Origin: Uloborus plumipes
Lineage: Eukaryota > Arthropoda > Arachnida > Araneae > Uloboridae
NCBI GenBank assembly: GCA_038373865.1
Contig: JAXGGA010002182.1
Coordinates: forward strand, 1 to 64,000
Direction of reading: 5' to 3'
DNA length: 64,000 nucleotides
The translations under genes and the position numbers were made by a program. Under the pieces are notes generated by a model. The model was given only the letters and a program-made list of their open reading frames with translations, was not told where the DNA came from and made no database searches. Shown here piece after piece: positions 47,821 through 59,126 of the stretch (position 1 is the first letter of the stretch; every line of letters begins with the position of its first letter).

Positions 47821-48036
47821 TTACACATTTCGTACAGCTGATTTTTTTTTTATTAGATTGGGATCAAAAAGTTCCTCTAAAGGTGAAAATTTGGCATTAG
47901 ATGCTATTATAAGAGCACAGCTCTGCGGGATATTTTCTCTTTTCAAAATTTCAGACATCTTTCTTTCTTGATCAGACAGTATCGTGGACAAAAAACATGA
48001 CAAAAAGCGCACTGTTATTAGAGCCAGTTTACCCAT
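47821..48036 (-). CDS. Compact single-exon candidate gene, 71 aa, hydrophobic N-terminus
   Basis: The minus-strand frame starts at ATG (48036) in a good context (A at -3, G at +4) with an in-frame stop just upstream, and ends at 47821. The first 21 residues (MGKLALITVRFLSC...) have one early Lys and a hydrophobic stretch with a single Arg, so a signal peptide or membrane anchor is possible though not ideal. The remainder is charged (DQERKMSEILKRENIPQSC, then a basic KKKSAVRN tail) with one cysteine. Upstream signals line up: TATAAA at 48114-48109 and a TCA initiator with its A at 48086, 28 nt downstream. AATAAA follows the stop. I do not recognise the protein. It could be a small secreted protein gene, a retrocopy or chance. 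Confidence 0.4.
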   Translation of the reverse strand: MGKLALITVRFLSCFLSTILSDQERKMSEILKRENIPQSCALIIASNAKFSPLEELFDPNLIKKKSAVRNV

Positions 48037-48085
48037 AATCTAAGTGCTCTTGGTCTTTTTTAGTTATTTTTTTTCTTTCTCTTGT

Positions 48086-48114
48086 TGAAATATTTAGCAG
48101 AGCTAAGATTTATA
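48086..48114 (-). promoter_or_regulatory. TATA box and initiator-like site for the 71-aa frame
   Basis: On the minus strand GCATATAAATC gives TATAAA at 48114-48109, and TTTCAACA puts a TCA initiator A at 48086. The 28-nt spacing is typical of animal TATA promoters. AT-rich DNA gives TATAAA by chance often, so the spacing to both the initiator and the ATG (50 nt further) is the real evidence. Confidence 0.4.
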
Positions 48115-49189
48115 TGCACTATGGATAGCATCAATAAATTTATCTTTACAAGTCTTAAGTAATCAAGCAAATTCTGTAGTAAATATGGCTTTGGTCGACA
48201 TGTACTTTTTGGGCTATTTTGAATTACGATAAAAGACAAAAAAAATTAATTAATTAAAAAGAAAATAAATGAAGACAACAAACTACTTGGACCTTTTCTC
48301 TGTGTATATATATTTTTTTTTAACTTAGTTAGTCAGCCTTGTACACTTAATGTACTTAATTGAAAAAGTTGCAAAGAAAAGGAGAACTATTTACCAAACC
48401 AGCATTATATCGAAAATGGTAATAAGTTTAGAAATTTACTAATCTGTAACTTATCCAAAAAGATTTGCTGATTAGTTTACATTAATTAGATTTAACATTT
48501 TCCAATACTAATACATAAAATTTTGGAAAAAATTTTGCCGTAAACTATTTAACTTTATAAAAATTTAAAAATATATCTTTCGAAAAAACCACGTGGCTTT
48601 AAAGAAAAACATCTAGTTCAAACCTTGGTTTGAACCATGGTTTTAACCAACATGTTTTAAACCTAACAATCCTGGTTTTAGCATTAAAATCTCACTTCTC
48701 ATAATTACTAAGGAATTTGACACATGATTACCTTGCTGTAATTTCTTGACATACACTGGTGGTCAAAATTTTATGACAAAGAGAAAATCACCAAATCTTG
48801 GCTAGCGTCCGAACATTATGCAAAATTTATGGCTAGAAACCAACAATTAATGAAAAACATTTTAGTTATTTTTAAAATAAATAAATGGAAGATTCATATT
48901 CATAAAATGCATTTTGGATTTAGACAGCCTTTACTTTTTTGAAAATGTGGTTAAAAAGTAAGAAAGAGTCTTCGAAAATTTACTTGTCTCATTCACCCGT
49001 TCTCAATCTGTGGGGAGATGATTCGTTTCCGTCAAGGGGGTGCAATATCCTCAACTTAAGGGTTTTTGATCTAAATTTGGGGGTAAGTTTTAGAACTAAG
49101 TACAAAATTAAGAAAGAAAGGTATTTGGAAAATTTCTCTGACTTCATCACAACAAAATTTTAGACGATCATAAGTTAAGTTGGCGAGAG
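48115..49189. other. AT-rich DNA with a lone Tc1-like end
   Basis: At about 48766 the sequence CACTGGTGGTCAAAATTTTA resembles the terminal repeat of Tc1 elements, but no opposite end was found, so it is a truncated relic. Nothing else was recognised. Confidence 0.4.
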
Positions 49190-49860
49190 GGGGCCGGGGA
49201 GTTCTTCCCAGAAACTTTTTGAAATTAGAATTTTAAAAGCCCAAGTTTTAGAGGATGTTTCGTAATGTTAGTGGGATGAGAAGTGCAGGGGGGTGGCAAT
49301 TTTGCGAGCCTGAAACGCCAAGCAAGCAATTGAAGATGTTTTTCAACAGTGTTATTGATGGGTTCGGAGCTCTGTCTCAAAAATTGTTCTGAATTGATGC
49401 CAGTAAACCAAATAGTAGTTGATCATTACTGACGAGAAGGGGGCGACGTTGGGTGCGCTCTTCTGGAACTTTGTTGAAATTCAAGTTCTAAAACGAAATT
49501 TGAGATAGTTTTATATAATGTGGGATGGAGGAGTCGGGAGGTTTTCCCCTCTAAACTTTCCGAAATTGCTGTACCGAAGGCTGAGTTTTAGATGATTTTT
49601 CGTAACGTCAGCTGGAGGAGTAATTTGGCCGCCAGGCAATCCTTTGAAATTGAAATTCCAGCAGCTTGAGTGCAAATGATTTTCAATGATGTTAGGGGGC
49701 CTTGAAGGCTCTCTCCCGGAGATAATTCCAAACTGATGCTCGAAATTTGAGACAAGTTTTAATGTTGCGGTGTAGTGGGGGTTTCAAAGAGTAACGTTTG
49801 CGCACTCTCCTAGAATTTTTTTTAAATTGATGTCTTAAATACACCACAGTAGACAGTGGT
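49190..49860. repeat. Degenerate tandem repeat of about 100 bp
   Basis: At least five strongly diverged units follow one scheme: a G-rich stretch, a CTCTCCCnGAAACTTTTTGAAATT-like stretch, AGTTCTAAAA-like words, then GATTTTTCGTAATGTTAG. Similar single units lie inside the hAT-like family at 7164-11002 (near 9160-9240) and 14541-19055 (near 14750, 15440, 18000 and 18150). The array ends at CAGTGGTGTAGCCAGG (from about 49857), which resembles a hAT-type end. Confidence 0.55.
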
Positions 49861-50344
49861 GTAGCCAGGATTCTGTTTTGGGAAGGGCCCAGATGCTTCA
49901 AGAAATCATTATTTTTTTTTTTTCATTAAATGACCAGTTATGTCATTAATACAGGGTGCCCACTAAAAATGTGGCCCAATATCTAATTTCTAAACTGTTA
50001 GATACAAGCATAAAGTTCTATTTAATTATGGGAAGAATTTGGATTTATGAAATTTGTGTCAAAAAATCAAATTTTGAAAGAGTAACAAAATTTTACTTTT
50101 TATATAGCCCTTCAGTCCTAACAATCACATTTAGTGAAACATTCTTATCATGCTAACATTTTAAAACTAAAAACACCATTCTTCCATTAAAAACGCTCTT
50201 CCAGGTTTTGAAAAATCACGATTTTGAAAGATTTTATGAAGTCATCGAGTCTTAAGGATCTGTATGCGAATTGAGATAATGTATTGACTGATGTAAATAT
50301 ATTTTGACTCTTTACATTATAAATGTAAGATGATATTTATGATT

Positions 50345-50611
50345 AGCTTCAATCAATCACATTCATTTAATCAGTCACTCTTGAGCGGGATTGATGTAAT
50401 GAACGAGATTGCATGGCTGAACGTGACTGATGGAATGAACGTGATTGAGAAGTGAATGTGATTAGGTGAATAATGGAATAAACATGATTGTGATGTAACG
50501 AACATGATTGCGTAACTGAATATGACTGATGGAATGAACGTGACTAATAAAATGAGCATGATGAATATGACTGCATGATTGAACGTGAGTGACAGAATGA
50601 ACGTGATTGGT
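50345..50611. repeat. Minisatellite of GAACGTGATTGATGGAAT words, left part
   Basis: Imperfect copies of GAACGTGA(T/C)TGATGGAAT, about 18-25 bp apart, fill this stretch. The first copies near 50351-50390 are in the opposite orientation (ATCAATCACATTCAT). The array is interrupted by a TTAA-bounded element and continues at 51030. Confidence 0.75.
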
Positions 50612-50615
50612 TTAA

Positions 50616-51025
50616 TCCTTTAAGCAGTTTGCCCGTACAGTGTACGTGCTACCTGAAATTGGCCTCATCTGATTTGCCCGTACGGCGTACGGGCATCAAT
50701 ATTTTCTCCTTTCCTTTTCTGGTTTGCCTGCATTTTTCATTATTGAAAGAGATTATTTAGTATTTTTATTTTTCAACTGTTTGGAAAATTGTAAACTTCA
50801 AAATTCACAGTAAGAATGAGAGAAATTTTTGCAGAATTTGTAAACCATTCTTTACTGCATACAGAAAGTACCTGAAAAAAAAACATTTTGTAAAAGCATT
50901 AAAAGTGAAAAAAAAAAAAAACCTTAATACTCTTATTCTATTAAGTATGGTACTTAATTATATGCAATAAAAAAATATGCCTTTTTTGGAAACATTTCTG
51001 GTAAAATAATTGACTGCTTAAAGGG
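50616..51025. mobile_element. piggyBac-like MITE (410 bp) in a minisatellite
   Basis: It is bounded by TTAA (50612-50615 and 51026-51029). The ends TCCTTTAAGCAGT and ACTGCTTAAAGGG are inverted with one mismatch at the first base. Near the left end CCCGTACAGTGTACG and CCCGTACGGCGTACGGG form short palindromes. No coding capacity is present. The surrounding minisatellite runs on either side. Confidence 0.75.
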
Positions 51026-51029
51026 TTAA

Positions 51030-51290
51030 ACGTGATTCATTAATGAACGTAAATGACTTATTTAATAAAGCTGATTTAATGAGGATTATTAGAATTATCG
51101 TTACTGATTGAATTAATGAGCGTGATCTTTTTTTTAAGTGAATGTGGTCTACAGAACATGAGTACTAAAATGAACGAACAAAATTAAACAGGCAAACGAT
51201 GGAATTAACGTTTGAATGATGCAATGTACATGATTAATAAACCAAGTGCAATCAATCATTTACGCTTATCATAACATCAATCACGTTCAT
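51030..51290. repeat. Minisatellite, right part
   Basis: More diverged copies of AACGTGATT and GAATTAATGAGCGTGAT words continue from the left part and end with an opposite-orientation copy (CATCAATCACGTTCATAGG), as at the left margin. Confidence 0.55.
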
Positions 51291-54200
51291 AGGTGGATTT
51301 ATGGGGGAGCCGGGGGGTGCGTCACACTAAACATTTTTTGTTGAATTTAGGAAAAAAAATCAAAACTGAATATATTTCATCAGGAAATATAGTTTGAAAG
51401 ATAACTGACATTCTCTCAATGCCAAAGATGGCTTATAATCACGATTTTTTTACTTTGATTACAAAAATTTCTAGAAGCGGACTCCCATATCTCTTCTGCA
51501 TTTCTTAACATAGGGTTGGGACGTTTTTGACAAAGGTGGAAAAAAAAAAAGAAAAAACTGGTAAAAATACTTTTTTTGCCACTTTTTGCCAAAGTGGCAA
51601 AATTAGTTTACTTCATTTACAGAAATTTTAATAACTTTTTGCTATTTTTTACTTTAAAGTTTAATTTTTTACTGAGAATATTCATTGCATCATTGAACCT
51701 ACTCTCTCAGAAAAAGGCTACTTTGGTCAACACTATTATGGAATAAAGGAGGAAGTAAACAACAATAAAATAAGTTCCTGGTTTTAGTTTAGAAGTTTTT
51801 AACAGGGGTGTAGTGAAGGGGATTGGGGCTCAATGCTCTAAACCCTTTCTTATAACATATATGCAGGCAGCGGTAACTTATTTTATATACATGTTAGACA
51901 ATTATGATCCCCCCCCCCCCTCCGCCAAAGCAGGTGGTTGCTTACCGCACTAGTGGTGGTTGTAAGAAAAAATTCTTATCATTCAATTAATTTTTAACAG
52001 GAAAGTTGAGGCCAGATTTTCGATGCTATCAAGACAATATCAATTTCAGAGAAACAAACTATAATTAGACACGTATGATATCCACTCAGAGCGGCAATAG
52101 GCTAAACTCAGTATACTTATGGTATACTTGGTATACTTATTTTATGAAATTATACACGAAAGATTTAAATTAATAAAATATAAGCACAAATCATACATGA
52201 AACAATGGTCTCATTTCTTTCTTTATCAAAATAAAATACGTATAAAAATGGAATAGTATGATAGAAATATGCTTCTTTCCCTATCTTTTATTTTTTTTAA
52301 ATTAATATGAGAATTTAAAATATAAAAATAGCATTGTTGATTTCCCTACATAACATTTTAAAAATATTCTTTGAACTCTTTACAATTGTGAAAATTGTAG
52401 ATGCCTTCCCAACTTTTTTTTCTCTCTTGAAGTCAATTTGGAACTTATGTTTGATGAAGTTAGAAATTCCAAGGATTCAACAGGAATATTTTTGAAATAA
52501 AGGTTTTAAAAATGCAACTTTATGGTGTAGTACCCTAAGTGAGAAGAAATGTTGAAAATTAGATATTTCCCTTGGAAAATTTTCAAAATATTAATTTTGA
52601 AGAAGCAAATTTCTGGTAGTATTGTTTGAAGAAATCTATTCAAAGAGGGGAAGAAACTTACATTCTCGGGATAAATATTAGCAAATATAAAAAATGTATA
52701 TTTAAAAATAAAAACAGTTTACAGGAACTTTTTACAGTGAAGTGCAAGTTATGTCAAAAAAGATAGCTCGTTTCGTTAGCGTTTGGGAACTCATCATAAC
52801 ACATGCACCCCCAATCGAGCTTTAAACAGATGCAATTTTTTGTTTCAGCTTTGATACTATTAGCAGGAACTGACTGCCACCACGGCCTTTGATTTTTTAA
52901 GGTCCCGAAAAAACTTAAGGTGTTTTAGTTTGTCCATTATTTATGAGAAAGAAAGAAAATTAAGATTTTCTTCTCATTTTATTCACTTGCTTTTGTTTAT
53001 TTCAAGTGTAGGATATATGCTTTACACACCAAAAACTGTTTTAAGAAATTGCTTGAGCACCTGAAGCCGGTTTTCCTGTATCTTTGAATATATGTTTTTA
53101 AAGCTTGGTTAAAAGAGAGCCTTATAAAAGTAACTGGCCTAAGGCCCTTTATTACCTCAATTGTACCCTATCTATCAGTAGCACATTTCTAATGACGGGA
53201 AAAAATTAATTTAATTTAACGCTCAATTCGATGGCGGCAAGAGACTCTATAGAGGATGAATAATACCTTCTCTATGCTTGAAAAAAAGCTGCACTTTCTG
53301 AAAATCCAGTATCAAAAAATTTTGAAAGAGAGAGAGAGAGCAGTTAAACACTCCTCATTTCCTCAACGTCTTTAAAATAGCCTAAAATTGAATCTTTTAG
53401 ACTTCAATAGCAAAATTTTTCAAGAAATTCTGACGAGAAATGGCATTTTTAAAGGTTCAAATTCGGAAAATTTCTAAAAGGAGCTTAGATCTCCAATGTT
53501 CCCAGAGACAGTCTAAATCATGGTAGGAACACCAATTACCAACCTTCTACAAAAATTACCAAAAATTGTGTAATATTGTGATTTTTTACGCTATTTTGAG
53601 CATTTCTGAGAATTTCTGAGAGAGTTCTGAACTCAGTACTTTCCCTTTACATCATCAAAAATGGATGGTAATCGCCTTTTTAGGTTTACAATTCCGAAAG
53701 CGAGTCCCATCGTCCTTCAGATAACTTCATCAAAGATTGTGTAAAATTGCGTTTTTTGAGTCCCAATGTAGAAAAATTGCCAGCGGAGACTCCTTCAAAA
53801 ATCGCCCACATCGCCTCTCTCTTGCAATTGTGTTTGTAGCTATAACTAAAAAAAATGTTTTCACCGAAAATTTAATAAACATTACTTTTAATGCAATAAA
53901 TCACAATACATTCTTCTATGTTTTCTCCAGTTCAATTTCGTTTTTAATATGATTTCAACTTCTGTAAATATGATTGAGGAATATTTGCAGCATTTAAATT
54001 CGTTCACTGAGTAAATATTTTTCTAAAATTTTTGTTACACCAATAAAATAAATTTAAAAAAAAAGATGTTACTGAAAATTATAGCATCGTTATGGGTACG
54101 AAAGATTTCTTTTCTGTTAATTTATTAACTTTTTTGCAGGAAGAGGAGTTGATACCAAAAATTACCACCCAGATGTTTGCCACTGTGAAGTCACATTATT

Positions 54201-55327
54201 TCCTACATTAGTTTATTTAAATTAGATTTTGTTTCCTACAGCAGTACATTTTATTTCATGTTCTCTTTTACAAAACGGTCAAATAGTTGAATGTTCAAAA
54301 GTCATTAATGATGTTAAAAGTTAAAAATGATGTGGATAACAGATTTTACCCCAGTCTAAATTCATGGAGGGATGCCAAAACAAAAAAAAAAAAAAAATGC
54401 CCCTGCCTAAGCGAAATCTGGAACGTACAAGTCTGCTGCTATAGGATATAAGATGCATGAAAAGTAAACATAATAGTAAACGCAAAATTAACGGTATCCA
54501 CGAGTTAAAACCACACTGCATGGGAAAACTTTACAGAAGTGGATGCAATCGGAATGCAAAATTTGTAAAACATCAAGATTAACGCTTAAAGCGTAAAAAA
54601 ACAACTAAAATGCATAACTTTTATGCCGAATCAGAAAAACTTGGCAAAAAATGTGTTCTTGTATTACTGTAACTGCCCCAAAATTCATCGCCAGTTGATA
54701 TCTAAATTCAAAATCCAGTCATGACATCTTTAAAAAAATAAATACACGGTAGTTTTTTTTTTTTTTTTTCTAATAAAATTTTAAAATTGTACTTAGCATT
54801 GAGAAAACACATGTTTGATTTTTACACAATCAATAGCCTAATTATAGGATACAATACCAAGTAACACAAAGTGTAGTTGAATTTAAAGTTTACAGTCCAA
54901 ACATATCAGCTGAGATTTATAACCTTAGATAAAGTTGAGTGTCACTATGCTACTTGCTTCCTCTTTCAGATTGTGTCCATTGTTTTTCCTATTTTTTTCA
55001 CCCTTAAATGAACCAAAAAATAAACGAAAATGCCTTGCTTTATTAAAAAAAAAAACACTAGTTGAAACATTGTCTCTAACATTAAACAAGTTACATGAAG
55101 TTAACAAATTAAATTTTCCAAAAGAAATTTATAGGGAAGGCAAAAGTACTAGCCTTTACGAAGTCTAAACTCTAACAAAAGTAATAATGTTAGCATTGAT
55201 TAATTATTGTTGTTTTCTTCAAAAGAAAAGCAAAACATACTTTAGAACTGTATTTAAAGCTCTCCAGACTCCATTTTAGAAGCTTCAGTGTTCATGTAAT
55301 ACTTTTTTTAAATATGTACACAATAAT
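51291..55327. other. AT-rich DNA, no gene recognised
   Basis: Only minor items: TAGGGTTGGGACG at 51510 (hAT-like end without partner), a C-run at 51910-51919, a GA microsatellite at 53324-53340, an A-run at 54381-54396, and a T-run at 54751-54768. Bases 54340-54620 resemble 18590-18850 (shared words such as GGATGCAATC and AAAACAAC), so part of this is a dispersed repeat. Open frames of 60-77 codons have no motif. Confidence 0.4.
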
Positions 55328-56890
55328 CAGGGTTTATACTCATTTTGGAAAATGAAAATTAAGGACTTTTTAAGGACTCCCAATTTTTTTTAAGGACTCA
55401 TAGGAAAATATTTAAAAAACTGTAGGAAGACAATTTCAAAGTACTCGATTTACCAGTACGTTATGTTTTTAAAATGCAGAGAGATTTGCAATGGACTCTG
55501 ATTCAAGTGACAATGAATGATTAAGAGCTATTAAAATGACTTAACCTGGCATTATACTTACTGATGATAACCTCTACAAATGACTACCCATTACAATGCT
55601 GCCAGGTTAGGTTTCTCTCATGAACAGTTTGATACAATTACATGCTAGGGTGGGCCGAAAATGACTTTTTTGTTTTTAATTTCAATAATGGATATTGCGG
55701 AAAAAGTGCCATTGAGGGAGCAAAGCGCACATAAAAAATTTGAAATTTTTTGGTGAATTTTTTTTATCTGCCGCAATTGGCTTAAAGTTTGGAAGAAATG
55801 CAGTTTTTTCGAGATCTTTAGCAAATTATTATCGATTTTTATTTTCGATAACAGGCAGGGTGAAAAGGTTCCACTGGGGACATAGAAATTCCATAAAAAA
55901 ATTTGAGGTCTGTTGTATAACTCCTTCCTTTTCCCTAAATGCCTAGAAGATTTGGCAATTTCCTGTTTTTTTCTACGTTTTAAATTTAACTTTGTCAAAA
56001 CGGAAAATACTGTGTTCGCCGTACTTATCATAAACTACTACATTGTTTGTCACATATAATGCATTTTTAAATTTTAGGAGCTAAAATTTTTTTTAAATAA
56101 TTTCCTAAAAATCTCAAAAAACTGCAATTTTTAAGTTATCAATAAATTATTATAATTATATCACTGTCACTTTCAGTAGTTTTCTTTCATTTTAGTTATA
56201 CAATTGGCTGTGAAGTATGTGCTGAATATTAGCATATTGTTAAGAAAGAAGAAAGACACATGAATAATAAAAAATTTTAACACATGAAACATTTTTTTAC
56301 TGACTATAGATCAGTTTTTTTAAATAAATTTATTTATTAATAATAAAAATTAAAAAATGCAATAAAAAATAACTTCCAATCATCCAAAATATTAAAACAC
56401 TGACAAGATGTCAAAGGATTGAAATATTGAACAAAAGGAGTGATTTTACCAGAATCGCGGGTGAAATGTAAGCATGTAAAATGGGGAGAATTTTTTAATT
56501 AATTTTTGAAATAAATAATTAAATGTGATAACCAAAGGTAGCATATGTTAATGTAACCTAAAAGTTTTGCAAATATTAAAACATTTGCACGATGCAAAAG
56601 GGTTGCTGTCTCAATCACGCAAACCAGTTTTCCGCGAATTAAGCGTTCAGTTCCCATATATGACTAAGTTTAGGCTATCTCTCGCGTATTAACACATGTA
56701 ACAATGAATTTTAAAGAGCCAGCTTTTAATGCCGTGGAGGAAAAACAAAGAATAAAAAAACCTGAAAGTATTTAAAAATTAAGGAAAATTTTCCAAAATT
56801 AAGGACTTTTTAAGGGTCTTTTAGGGACCTTAATTTTGTCTGATAAAATTAAGAGTTTCTTAAGGGTTTTTTAAGGAAGTACAAACCCTG
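55328..56890. mobile_element. hAT-like element with AAGGACTTTTTAAGGAC repeats (1.56 kb)
   Basis: The ends CAGGGTTTATACT and AGTACAAACCCTG are inverted with one mismatch. Clusters of TTAAGGACTTTTTAAGG words lie just inside both ends, as in known hAT families. The flanking octamers (ACAATAAT and TATTATCA) do not match, so the target duplication has decayed or one end has moved. A 128-codon minus-strand frame inside (55645-56031) is built from two degenerate direct repeats and has no domain, so it is not called as a gene. Confidence 0.55.
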
Positions 56891-57819
56891 TATTATCAAA
56901 GGGGGGGGGGGGCTGTGAAAAATGAAGTGCAACCTCTCGTCTAAAATCCATCAGTGACTTTCTATTTGCTTCTTCAGATAGTCATGAAAGTTTCCAAGCA
57001 TTTGTTTGTGCAACATTGATATAATTTGAAAATATTGGGCACCATTTTTTCTCTCGAGACTCTAATTCTATAATTTGAAACTAAATTATCGCACAAATCA
57101 ACATTTCATGTTATATTGCTCGATGATGCAAAGCTGAGGAACAGAAACATTTTTCTTCTGAATTCTGGAGTAGCAAGAAACGATCATTACAAGTCTCAAT
57201 TTTGCCGTAAGTAGAACCTCGAATCATCATCATCAGAGTTTTTATTTATTTATTTTTTTCCCCCAAAACCTGTTCGAATGCTCCTTAAACTAAAATATCT
57301 TGTTCTGGGCATTTCAAAAGGTGGAGGCAAAAAAAAAAGCTTGCACGGTCAAAACGCACAGAATAGAAATGAAATCTATGACTTTCGGAAGAGCGGTTGA
57401 GACAGGCAATCTGACTACCCCCTTTCGCTGACGATGTGTTCACGCAACGCCTGCTTTTGCTTTCCTTCCCTCCCCCACATAATCATTTTCTGAGTGGATT
57501 TTTTTTATCAAAGTGCCCTTGACTAAGAGTATTTCACATATTTATCCAAACTTTTTTTCTTTCCTAACTTTTTTGATAGAAAAATACATCACAAGCATGA
57601 GCAAAAAAAGAAAACCGGGTTAGAACCACAATTTTTATTACATATAAAAAAACTGTTTAAGGCAATTTTTTTACTTAACATGTTTATATTGTTCTTAAAC
57701 CTAAAACTGAAATCGGTACAAAAATTAGTTAAATAGCGAATTTTTAATGATTTTTTTATAATGACCGTTGCGTCAACGCAACACCAGCAGGTAATGGGTT
57801 AAGATGGTCAAAGATTTGT
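56891..57819. other. AT-rich DNA with G-run, nothing recognised
   Basis: A G-run at 56900-56911 lies at the edge of the hAT-like element. At 57785-57800 AGCAGGTAATGGGTTAA looks like the right end of a piggyBac-like element, but the left end was not found. Confidence 0.4.
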
Positions 57820-58067
57820 AGGGTAGTTTTAGTTGACGTTAAAGTTAGCGAATACCCTCAAAAAATGGCAAAGCATCCTAGTATAACAAGATTTCATTTA
57901 AAATGCCCATTAAACATGATAAGAATAATTAAAAATGCATAAAACTCTCAAAGTGTGAAAATTAAATACATTTTTTGCACAGTATTCGGCCAAGGCTGAA
58001 TACTAAAATAGGTATCCGGCCGTAGCCGAATATTTGGTGGACGGTTCGAATATTCGTTGCATCACTA
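57820..58067. repeat. hAT-like right end, copy 1 (…GCATCACTA)
   Basis: This stretch matches 58960-59124 plus 60464-60505. Both end CGAATATTCGTTGCATCACTA, a terminus typical of hAT elements (TAGTGATGCAACG on the other strand). The left end was not found. The value of this copy is that it shows the unbroken state of the site into which the TA element at 59127 inserted. Confidence 0.65.
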
Positions 58068-59126
58068 ATGTACTTTTGTATGACTCGAAAGTTATTATGG
58101 ATTTCTAAACATTATTAAAGATTTGAAAAAATAATTTGGAGTATTTTTTTTTTTTTTAAGTTAGTTCAAACTTGGAAAATAATTGGCGGTATTCGGCTAA
58201 AACATTACTAAAAGAGGAATGTAATTGATGGAATACACTAACGAAATTGCAAAACAACTACAAAGTGAAGCAGAAACATCAGATCAGAGTGAAATAAGAA
58301 AAATTGACTTATATTTTTAGAGTATTTATTTGAAAGAACAATATGTTCTTCTCTTAAGTGGGGTGAGAATTAAATTTTCTAACCTATCCCCAATTGGCCA
58401 CAAATTACCTTTCAGAACCAAGGTTTCACATATACCAAAAGTAGTGAACACTTATTTTCAAAATTTGGTAACATTTTATGAAAAAAAGGGGCGAAAAGAA
58501 AGAGACCTATCTTCCTAAAATAAATGCTGATTTTTTCTTTCTTTTCTGCACCATAATCAGTGTTTGTACTGAAAAAACTTGGTTCTATGATTTTCACAAT
58601 TTTGCAGTAACAAAGAATATTTTTTAAATGTTAAGTAGGGAAAATATTGATGAACGTTTTTATATTCTAAATTCTCATCTTCAATTTTTAAAAACTGAAA
58701 AAAAAAAGGGACAAAAACATATTTACATCATAATATTTCATTTTTATACATATTTATTCTGAGAGAGAAAGACATGACTTTTGCTTCAGGCAATATTTAT
58801 GCTTATATATTATCTATTTAAACCTCCTTTTAGGTATTATAATTAGTTTCATAAGATAAGATGTCAGAAAAAGTATTTCGTTTTTCTACGTTTTCCTATA
58901 ATTTTGTATGGATTTATTTTATGTGTTCAGATGGTTCGATTTGTATAACACACATTTTTAGTTAACAATAAAATTAGTGAATATCCTCAAAAATTTCAAT
59001 GCATCATAGTATAATAAGATTTGATATAAAATGCCCACATCAAACATAAGCATAAGTTAGAATGTATAAAACTTTCAATGTACGAAAATAAAAAACATTT
59101 TTTGCACAGTATTCGGCCGAATAGTA

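Noticed and set aside
55645..56031. 128-codon minus-strand open frame
   Set aside because: It is made of two degenerate direct repeats inside a hAT-like element, has low-complexity content and no domain.
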